A DNA stretch of 52,278 nt, taken from assembly GCA_902492105.1 (NCBI GenBank), contig CABUKD010000007.1, positions 1 to 52,278 on the forward strand. The letters run 5' to 3'. Each line of letters opens with the position of its first letter. The first letter of the stretch is position 1. Position numbers and translations under genes: made by a program. Of this stretch, positions 46,282 to 52,278 are shown piece after piece. Below the pieces are notes generated by a model that was not told the DNA's origin, searched no databases, and was given only the letters and a program-made list of their open reading frames with translations. This DNA is from an uncultured Clostridium sp. (lineage in GTDB: Bacteria > Bacillota > Clostridia > TANB77 > CAG-508).

Positions 46282-47322
46282 ATGAAAAATATAAAAAATT
46301 ACAACTTAGAAGAGCTAAAACAAGAACTCATTTCTTTAGGAGAAAAGCCATTTCGTGCAGAACAAATTTTTAATTGGCTATACAAAGAAAAAGTAAAAGA
46401 ATTCGACGAAATGACAAACCTTTCTCTAGAGTTAAGAGAAAAACTAAAACAAAATTATACCATGTGTAATTTTAATATATTAAAAAAACAAGAATCATCA
46501 GATGGAACAAAAAAATATTTATTTGATGTATTAGATGGAAACGCTATTGAAACGGTTCTAATGCAATATCATCACGGAAAAACCATTTGTGTTTCTTCAC
46601 AAATTGGATGCAAAATGGGCTGTAAGTTTTGTGCATCTACGGGAATTGCTTTTATTCGTAATCTTACCACAGGTGAAATAGTAGAACAAGTTTTAGCAGT
46701 GGAACAAGACATTGGAGAATCTATTTCAAATATTGTTTTTATGGGAATTGGAGAGCCATTTGATAATTACGAAAATGTAATGAAAGCAGTTCGCTTAATT
46801 AATCATCCAAAAGGACTAAATATAGGAGCAAGGCATATTAGTATTTCTACTTCTGGCGTTGTACCAAGAATTTACGACTTCGCAAATGAGGATTTACAGT
46901 GTACTTTATCTATTTCTTTACATGCAACGAATAATGAAAAAAGAAGTCAAATGATGCCAGTAAATAATGCTTACCCAATAGAAGAACTAATGCAAGCTTG
47001 CAGAGACTATATTGCTAAAACAAATAAGAGAATCTCTTTTGAATATGCTTTAGCAAAAGACAATAATGATAATTTACAAGATGCTAAAGAATTAGTAAAA
47101 TTATTAAAAGGTATGATTTGCCATGTAAATTTAATTCCTATTAACCCTATTAAAAATGGAAAATTTGCAAAAAGTAGTAATGAAAATATTATTAAATTTC
47201 GTGATTACTTAAATGAACATGGTATTGTAGCAACAATTAGAAGAGAACTTGGCAGTGATATTGATGCAGCTTGTGGACAATTAAGAAGAAATAATTTTGA
47301 AGAAAAGTCTAAAAACGAATAA
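46282..47322 (+). CDS. rlmN: Dual-specificity RNA methyltransferase RlmN
   Basis: This radical-SAM enzyme methylates C2 of A2503 in 23S rRNA and A37 of some tRNAs. It shows the N-terminal KPFRAEQIFNWLY, the radical-SAM CKMGCKFCASTG, VFMGIGEPFDNY, and the conserved C-terminal Cys in DIDAACGQLR. The start at 46282 gives the usual N-terminus (MKNIKNYNLEELK) and 346 residues. A longer reading from 46189 is possible but not family-like. It leads the rlmN-prpC-prkC-rsgA-rpe cluster common in Firmicutes. Confidence 0.95.
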   Translation: MKNIKNYNLEELKQELISLGEKPFRAEQIFNWLYKEKVKEFDEMTNLSLELREKLKQNYTMCNFNILKKQESSDGTKKYLFDVLDGNAIETVLMQYHHGKTICVSSQIGCKMGCKFCASTGIAFIRNLTTGEIVEQVLAVEQDIGESISNIVFMGIGEPFDNYENVMKAVRLINHPKGLNIGARHISISTSGVVPRIYDFANEDLQCTLSISLHATNNEKRSQMMPVNNAYPIEELMQACRDYIAKTNKRISFEYALAKDNNDNLQDAKELVKLLKGMICHVNLIPINPIKNGKFAKSSNENIIKFRDYLNEHGIVATIRRELGSDIDAACGQLRRNNFEEKSKNE

Positions 47323-47402
47323 AAAAGGAAACAGACTAACAAAGGAAACAAAAAATAAAAAAACAAGAAGATAGAATTGAAAATATAGGAGGAAATATTG
47401 CT

Positions 47403-48129
47403 ATGAAAGGTTTTGCTAAAACAGATGTTGGCAAAGCAAGGCAGATGAACCAAGACTACTACTATATTCCTTCACCAGAAAGTAAATTACAAATTTATAT
47501 TTTAGCAGATGGCATGGGTCGGATATAATGGAGGAGAAGTAGCAAGTAGACTTGCCACAGAAAGTACCAAAAACTATATAGAAAATAATTTTAACCAGAT
47601 AGAACATACAAAAGAAGCAATATTAAAGCTAATTCAAGATGCAATGGAATATGCAAATTTAGTAGTTTATGAAAAATCAAAAAATGAAGAAGAATTACAA
47701 GGAATGGGTACTACTTTAGATGTTTGTTTCATATATAATAATAAGATTTATATAGGACATGTTGGAGACAGCAGAATTTATCGTATCCGTGGAGAAATGA
47801 TTCGTAAACTAACCAAAGATCATAGCTATGTACAACAATTAGTAGAAGATGGAAAAATAACAAGAGAAGAGGCAAAACATCATCCTAAAAAAAATATGTT
47901 ATTAAAAGCATTAGGATGTACACCTTATGTAGAACCTGATGTTAGGGCTAGAAATTTTGAAAAAAATGACGTTTTGCTTATGTGTTCAGACGGATTAACC
48001 AACATGGTAGATGATAGCAAAATCTATCAAACAGTAAAAGAAAATCCGGAAACAGCACCAGAGAGGTTAATACAATTTGCAAATGATGCTGGTGGTTATG
48101 ACAATATTACAGTTATTACAATAATGTAG
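47403..48129 (+). CDS. prpC: PP2C-type serine/threonine phosphatase, decoded with +1 shift at CGG
   Basis: PrpC/Stp reverses phosphorylation by the PASTA kinase encoded next. It starts with MKGFAKTDVGKARQMNQDYY, where metal-binding Asp is in the NQD motif. The join at the in-frame CGG 47520-47522 (LADGMG, then GYNGGEVASRLATE) restores the DGMGG metal motif at its second glycine. Later motifs are GTTLDVCFI, HVGDSRIYRI, LTKDHSYVQ, LMCSDGLTNMV and DNITVI. The joined length is 241 residues, normal. In the zero frame only ATA follows before TAA, giving a 41-residue stub. AGGAGG lies 10 bases before the ATG. The kinase start is 16 bases after the stop. Confidence 0.93.
47520..47523 (+). other. +1 frameshift site CGGA (PP2C)
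   Basis: The zero frame is ATG GGT CGG ATA TAA. Skipping C gives GGT GGA TAT AAT GGA GGA, the conserved GG of the PP2C DGMGG motif. Confidence 0.9.
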
Positions 48130-48144
48130 GGGAGAGAAAAACTT

Positions 48145-50121
48145 ATGAATTTAGTAGGTAAAGTAATTGGAAACAGATATGAAATACTAGAAAAAATCGG
48201 AGAAGGTGGAATGGCAACTGTGTATAAAGCAAGATGTAACATCTTAAAACGATATGTAGCAGTAAAAGTACTAAGAGATGAATTTATTACAGATGAAGAA
48301 TTTATTAAAAGGTTTAATACAGAAGCACAAGCTGCAGCAAGCCTTACTCATCCTAATATTGTTTCTATTTTTGACGTAGGACATGAAGATAATATTTATT
48401 ATATTGTTATGGAATTAGTACAAGGAAAAACCTTAAAAGAAATTATTAATGAAGATGGAGTACTTCCATGGAAATGGTCTGTTAATATTGCAATTCAAGT
48501 AGCTTCTGCTTTGGAAACAGCACATAAAAATAATATTGTACATAGAGATATTAAACCACATAATATTATTATTACAGAAGATGGCATTGCAAAAGTAACA
48601 GACTTTGGAATAGCAAAAGCAGTTTCCAATTCAACTATTACTGCATTTGGTACAACAATTGGTTCTGTACACTATTTTTCACCAGAACATGCACGTGGTG
48701 GATATACAGATGCAAAATCAGATATTTACTCTTTAGGAGTTGTCATGTATGAAATGTTAACCGGTAGAGTTCCCTTTGATGCAGATACTCCAGTATCTAT
48801 TGCTTTAAAACACATGCAAGAAAAACCAGTAGAACCAATGAAATTAAATCCATCTATTCCATATGCAGTAAATAAAATTATTATGAAAGCAATGGAAAAA
48901 GATACAAGCTTAAGATATCAAAGTGCAACAGAAATGTTAAAAGATTTAAGCATGGCTTTAAAAGATCCAGAAGGGGACTTTGTAAAGAAAAATAGTGAAA
49001 CTATGGTATATACACAAAGAATTCCAACTATTGGTGAGAGTTTAGAAAAAGATAAAGAAGAACAAGAAGAACAAAACAAAAAGAAAACAGGGTATTTTAG
49101 AACACATCCAAGAGCAAAAAAAGTATGGATTACAGTAGCTATTATTGCAGTAGTAATTGCTTTACCAATTATAGGATTTTTCGCAACACAAGCTATTTTA
49201 AGTGCAGGTCAACCAAAAGATATTGATTTACCAGACTTAGTAGGAAAAACATTAGAAGAAGCGCAAGAAGAATTAAAAGATACCAAGGTAATCATTGAAC
49301 GAGAAGAAGCATTTGATGATGAAGTAGAAGCAGGAAAGATTATTTCACAAGAACCACCTTATGTGGAAGGATATCGAATAAAAGAAGATTCTACTATTAA
49401 AGTAGTAATTAGCAAAGGTCAAGAATTGGTAACTATGCAAAAAGTAGTAGGTATGACTTATGAAGATGCAGAAAAATTGTTAAGAGATGAATTACATTTA
49501 GAAGTAAAAAAAGTAGAAGAAACAAGTCAAACAGTGGAAGCAGGTTATGTAACAAAGCAAAGTGTAGAAGAAGGAGAACAAATTAAAGCAGGAGAAACCG
49601 TTACTCTTCATGTAAGCACAGGCACTGGAATTAAAGAAGTAAGTGTACCACATGTAATAGGGGATACAGAAGCAGATGCTAAAAAGAAATTAGAAGGCTT
49701 TAAAGTAACTGTAGTTTATGAAGAAGATACAACGAAAGTAGATGGAAAAGTAATTAAGCAAAGTCTTGATGCAGGAACAACAGTAGAAGAAGGAAGTTCC
49801 ATTACAATTACTGTTAATAAAATAGAAGCTATTAAAACAGGAACCATTAAACTAAATTTAAAATCTCTACTTGCAAAAACCAATGAAGATGTAATTGAAA
49901 AAGACGAAAATGGAGTAGAACTTAATGCAAATGTAGAATTAAGAATTGATGTAAATGATGAAACTGTATATTCCTTAACACATAGAAGAGATGAAACTGA
50001 CATTACAGCAGAGATTTCTGGAAAAGGAACTGTGACAGTTAAAATATTCGTAGATAGTGTTCGTAAATATATGGGACAATTCGATTTAACTGCAGATAAT
50101 CCAGTACTTACAGTAGATTAA
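48145..50121 (+). CDS. prkC: PASTA-domain serine/threonine kinase (PrkC/StkP type)
   Basis: A membrane kinase that senses muropeptides or lipid II and controls growth, division and spore germination. The kinase domain (residues 1-275) has IGEGGMATVYKA, VKVLR, HRDIKPHNIII, TDFGIAKA and SPEHARGG. One membrane helix (VWITVAIIAVVIALPIIGFF) begins near residue 330. Three PASTA repeats follow outside, starting DLPDLVGKTLEEAQEEL, TMQKVVGMTYEDAEKLL and SVPHVIGDTEADAKKKL, then a C-terminal beta-rich domain. It has 658 residues and forms an operon with prpC. Confidence 0.95.
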   Translation: MNLVGKVIGNRYEILEKIGEGGMATVYKARCNILKRYVAVKVLRDEFITDEEFIKRFNTEAQAAASLTHPNIVSIFDVGHEDNIYYIVMELVQGKTLKEIINEDGVLPWKWSVNIAIQVASALETAHKNNIVHRDIKPHNIIITEDGIAKVTDFGIAKAVSNSTITAFGTTIGSVHYFSPEHARGGYTDAKSDIYSLGVVMYEMLTGRVPFDADTPVSIALKHMQEKPVEPMKLNPSIPYAVNKIIMKAMEKDTSLRYQSATEMLKDLSMALKDPEGDFVKKNSETMVYTQRIPTIGESLEKDKEEQEEQNKKKTGYFRTHPRAKKVWITVAIIAVVIALPIIGFFATQAILSAGQPKDIDLPDLVGKTLEEAQEELKDTKVIIEREEAFDDEVEAGKIISQEPPYVEGYRIKEDSTIKVVISKGQELVTMQKVVGMTYEDAEKLLRDELHLEVKKVEETSQTVEAGYVTKQSVEEGEQIKAGETVTLHVSTGTGIKEVSVPHVIGDTEADAKKKLEGFKVTVVYEEDTTKVDGKVIKQSLDAGTTVEEGSSITITVNKIEAIKTGTIKLNLKSLLAKTNEDVIEKDENGVELNANVELRIDVNDETVYSLTHRRDETDITAEISGKGTVTVKIFVDSVRKYMGQFDLTADNPVLTVD

Positions 50122-50221
50122 GAATAAAAAATAGAATGAAATAGCTAATATAAAAAAGTTGTATTTATAGATAGCCAAATATAAAAAGAAAACATTTAAG
50201 TTTAAATAAAAAAGAAAAAAT

Positions 50222-50270
50222 AAGAGATTGCAACTTATTATTAATAACTAAAATACTGTTGCAATCTCTT
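50222..50270. terminator. Perfect 13-bp inverted repeat between prkC and rsgA
   Basis: Arms AAGAGATTGCAAC and GTTGCAATCTCTT with a 23-base loop; no T run follows. It may be a weak terminator or processing site in this 254-base gap. Confidence 0.5.
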
Positions 50271-50375
50271 AATAATAAAATAATACAACAAATATATTGA
50301 TGCATTAAGAAAACAAGTAAAAAGAATAATTAGAAAAGTAATAAATAAAAAATAAAGAACTTAAAGGAAACGAAA

Positions 50376-51260
50376 ATGGTAAAAGGAATTATTATAAGTG
50401 CAAGCTCCAACTTGTACCAAATAGAAACAAACCAAAAAATATATACTTGTTTAGCAAGGGGAAAATTCAAAAAAGAAAAAATAACTCCTCTTGTAGGAGA
50501 TTTTGTGCAAATTACCATAACAGACGAAACAAAAAAAGAAGGAGTTATAGAAGAAATTCTTCCTAGAAAGAATATGTTAAAGCGTCCTAAAATGGCAAAT
50601 TTAACACAACTTATTTTTGTAGTTTCTATGCAAATGCCAAAACCAGATTTATTATTACTAGATAAACAATTAGCTTTTAGTGAATTTTTAGGATTAAAAA
50701 GTGTAATTTGCTTTAACAAAACAGATTTAGTAGAAGAAAAACAAATACAAGAAATTACTAGTATTTATGAAAAAATAGGATATCCTGTTATAACCACAAT
50801 AGCACAAGAAAAAGGACAAGCTAAAAAACTAATCCCATTTTTTAAAAATCAAATTACAGCATTAGCCGGAAACTCCGGTGTGGGAAAATCCACTCTTTTA
50901 AATAGTATTTTTGGAGAAAACTTAACACAAGAAGGAGTTATCAGTAATAAAAATCAAAAAGGAAAAAACACAACTACTTCTGTTACTTTATACCCATATG
51001 AAGAAAATACCTATATAGCAGATACTCCTGGTTTTTCTACTTTTGAAATTTCAGAAATACCAAAAGAAGATTTGGCCCACTACTTTATAGAATTTGTTCC
51101 ATATTTTAAAAATTGTGAATTTGATGGATGTAATCATACCAAAGAAACAAATTGTGGAGTAAAACAAGCAGTAGAACAAGGAAAAATTAGTCAAACTAGA
51201 TATGAAAATTATCAAAAAATATATCAAGAATTGAAACAATGGGAGGAAAAAAGATGGTAG
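50376..51260 (+). CDS. rsgA: Small ribosomal subunit biogenesis GTPase RsgA
   Basis: RsgA checks late 30S assembly. It has an OB fold at the N-terminus (IISASSNLYQIETNQKIYTC) and a circularly permuted GTPase order. FNKTDL (G4) comes first, then ALAGNSGVGKSTLLNSIF (G1) and DTPGFSTFEI (G3). The C-terminal zinc site reads NCEFDGCNHTKETNCGVKQ. It has 294 residues. AAGGAAACG precedes the ATG. It overlaps rpe by 7 bases. Confidence 0.95.
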   Translation: MVKGIIISASSNLYQIETNQKIYTCLARGKFKKEKITPLVGDFVQITITDETKKEGVIEEILPRKNMLKRPKMANLTQLIFVVSMQMPKPDLLLLDKQLAFSEFLGLKSVICFNKTDLVEEKQIQEITSIYEKIGYPVITTIAQEKGQAKKLIPFFKNQITALAGNSGVGKSTLLNSIFGENLTQEGVISNKNQKGKNTTTSVTLYPYEENTYIADTPGFSTFEISEIPKEDLAHYFIEFVPYFKNCEFDGCNHTKETNCGVKQAVEQGKISQTRYENYQKIYQELKQWEEKRW

Positions 51261-51913
51261 AAGTTTCAGCATCTATTTTAAGTGTAAAAAAAGAAAATGC
51301 AATCCAAACTTTATATAATTTAGAAACCGCAAAAATAGATTACTTTCATATAGACGCTATGGATGGAAAATTTGTAAAAAATAACACTATAGACAAAATG
51401 TTAGAGTATTGTGAATGTTTGAGTGGGATTTCTAATTTGCCATTAGATGTACACCTAATGGTAGAAGATGTAAAAAATTATTTTTATAGCTTTTTAGTTT
51501 TTGAGCCTAATATTGTTACCTTCCATTTAGAAGCTGCAAAAAGTAAAGAAGAGGTAATGGAATGGATAAAACTCATAAAAGAAAATAATGTAAAAGTAGG
51601 AATTAGTGTGAAACCAAATACTCCTATAGAAGAAATTTACGAATATTTGCCATATATTCACTTAGTATTAGTAATGACAGTAGAGCCAGGAGAAGGTGGG
51701 CAAAAACTAATAGAATCTACTATATCAAAGGTACAAACTTTAAAAGATTATATAGAAAAAAATAATTTAGAAGTAGATATAGAAGTAGATGGAGGAATCA
51801 CGACAGAAAATGTAAATACTTTAAAAAATGCAGGAGCAAATATGATTGTTTCTGGAAGTGGTATTTTAAATTCGAAAGATTTTAAAGAAACTGTGAAAAA
51901 GTTGAAGGATTAA
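51254..51913 (+). CDS. rpe: Ribulose-phosphate 3-epimerase
   Basis: Rpe interconverts ribulose-5-phosphate and xylulose-5-phosphate in the pentose phosphate pathway. It is a TIM barrel with VSASILS, the metal ligands in FHIDAMDGKFV, LDVHLMVEDV, TVEPGEGGQ and the Asp/Gly-rich VDGGITTENV, ending with the phosphate-binding SGSGI. It has 219 residues. The ATG at 51254 has GGAGG 7 bases upstream and overlaps the rsgA stop as ATGGTAG. Confidence 0.94.
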   Translation: MVEVSASILSVKKENAIQTLYNLETAKIDYFHIDAMDGKFVKNNTIDKMLEYCECLSGISNLPLDVHLMVEDVKNYFYSFLVFEPNIVTFHLEAAKSKEEVMEWIKLIKENNVKVGISVKPNTPIEEIYEYLPYIHLVLVMTVEPGEGGQKLIESTISKVQTLKDYIEKNNLEVDIEVDGGITTENVNTLKNAGANMIVSGSGILNSKDFKETVKKLKD

Positions 51914-51947
51914 ATTTATTAATAGAAAACGACAAAGGAGAAAATTA

Positions 51948-51998
51948 ATGAACCAGCAAAAGCCTGAAATAGTAAGAGAGAGAGAGAGAGAGAGTTAA
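51948..51998 (+). CDS. Small ORF with AG-repeat tract (copy 2, closed by frame)
   Basis: It has the same AAAGGAG site and ATG as the copy at 2900. With 10 AG units the frame hits TAA directly after the tract, leaving a 16-codon peptide. With 12 units, as in copy 1, it would read on to TAA near 52111. The colinear downstream sequence has no indels relative to copy 1, and some differences are synonymous. Confidence 0.35.
   Translation: MNQQKPEIVRERERES
51975..51994 (+). repeat. Dinucleotide tract, (AG)10
   Basis: Ten AG units against twelve in copy 1 at 2924-2947, each within an otherwise homologous leader of about 220 bases. Confidence 0.95.
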
Positions 51999-52167
51999 CA
52001 TTTAAGCCAACAACTAAAGAAAATTTAGTTTTATTTGTCATACTCAAATTATATATAAAATATCAAAATAGGAAAGATGGATTATGTCTAAAAAGGCATG
52101 ATTCATCTTAATTTTGTGTGCGAAGAAATAAAAGAAAAAAACGGAAAAGGAGGAATAAAAAGAAAAA

Positions 52168-52278
52168 ATGAAAGAAACACAAGTAGAATTAAGCAAAAAG
52201 ACGCAAGAGAATAAAGAAAAAAGTAAAACCAAAATAAAAAATAATATGTATTTAAATAATAAACATGGTATTACTTTA
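52168..52278 (+). CDS. Pilin-like surface protein, 5' part (runs off window)
   Basis: Only 37 codons are in the window. The hydrophilic, Lys-rich leader ends in NNKHGITL, the prepilin-type cleavage context before the hydrophobic helix seen in the broken homologue (NGITLIALIVTIV). The frame is open, unlike the copy at 3116 that lost one base after the start. GGAGG lies 14 bases before the ATG. Confidence 0.7.
   Translation, partial: MKETQVELSKKTQENKEKSKTKIKNNMYLNNKHGITL

Noticed and set aside
7453..48129. The CGG frameshifts as plain sequencing or assembly errors
   Set aside because: Random indels would fall in homopolymers and in any codon position, with both signs. All seven are one extra C exactly before a Gly codon in frame, and CGG is otherwise unused in native genes. 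I cannot exclude a systematic artefact without reads, so it is kept as the refuting test rather than the preferred explanation.
13205..51272. Many long open frames opposite real genes, rich in Leu, Phe and Ser
   Set aside because: They mirror A-rich coding strands, lack ribosome-binding sites and match no family; they are shadows of the annotated genes.
1..52278. CRISPR arrays, insertion sequences, prophage or rRNA genes
   Set aside because: No regularly spaced direct repeats with unique spacers, no transposase with terminal repeats, and no rRNA or phage structural genes were seen. The Rpn-family nuclease at 18505 has no recognisable element ends.

Overview
The window is a chromosomal segment of a very AT-rich, low-GC Gram-positive bacterium of the class Clostridia, most likely an uncultured gut anaerobe. 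The evidence is the gene set (dnaG-rpoD, rlmN-prpC-prkC-rsgA-rpe, feoAB, rubrerythrin, the sporulation gene ylbJ, MurT/GatD), strong AGGAGG ribosome-binding sites and TTGACA-17-TATAAT promoters. It is mostly housekeeping sequence. Islands of surface-protein genes and toxin-antitoxin loci are set into it.

Main observation: seven sites in six conserved genes (patatin-like hydrolase twice, rimO, feoB, mfd, trmH-type methyltransferase, PP2C phosphatase) need a +1 frameshift. At every one the shift falls on an in-frame CGG codon, and the correct protein resumes one base later at a conserved glycine codon (CGGA five times, CGGT twice). By eye I checked every other CGG triplet inside recognised genes on both strands. 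All are out of frame except two, which lie in two orphan, foreign-looking genes (14573-14575 and 36952-36954). CGG therefore appears not to be an ordinary arginine codon here. It behaves as a +1 shift signal, or equivalently CGGN is read as a four-base glycine codon. Decoded this way, all six proteins have normal family lengths and intact motifs.

Layout. 1-2661: acidic small protein, scpB, proS. 2664-5972: REP-like repeat, a short ORF with a dinucleotide tract, and a broken pilin-like surface-protein gene whose 3' end looks hypervariable. 6015-9494: DUF4364 regulator, DnaJ-domain membrane protein, patatin-like hydrolase, a diaminopentanoate-dehydrogenase-like enzyme. 9599-10159: YefM/YoeB toxin-antitoxin. 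10380-13100: CapA-like protein, rimO. 13101-17234: tandem palindromes, rubrerythrin, KH-domain orphan, feoB-feoA. 17336-18504: decayed surface-protein remnant and an AT-rich gap. 18505-25030: Rpn-family nuclease, dut, carD, dnaG-rpoD, a small gene and tRNA-Met(CAU). 25064-30466: small protein, ylbJ, mgtA-type ATPase, unknown gene. 30491-36543: mfd, a type I toxin-antitoxin, trmH-type methyltransferase, asnS. 36775-41939: orphan gene, aspS, mnmA, coiled-coil protein, polysaccharide deacetylase. 42127-46170: murT-gatD, then an ABC-F ribosome-protection gene behind a probable attenuator leader. 46282-51913: rlmN, PP2C, PASTA kinase, rsgA, rpe. 51948-52278: a second copy of the dinucleotide-tract leader followed by the start of another pilin-like gene.

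How they connect: the frameshift-bearing genes cover translation (rimO, trmH), transcription-coupled repair (mfd), iron uptake (feoB) and signalling (PP2C, partner of the PASTA kinase downstream). Any change in CGG decoding would affect all of them together. By contrast, the surface-protein genes carry ordinary decay lesions with no CGG involvement, which argues that the CGG sites are decoded rather than random errors.
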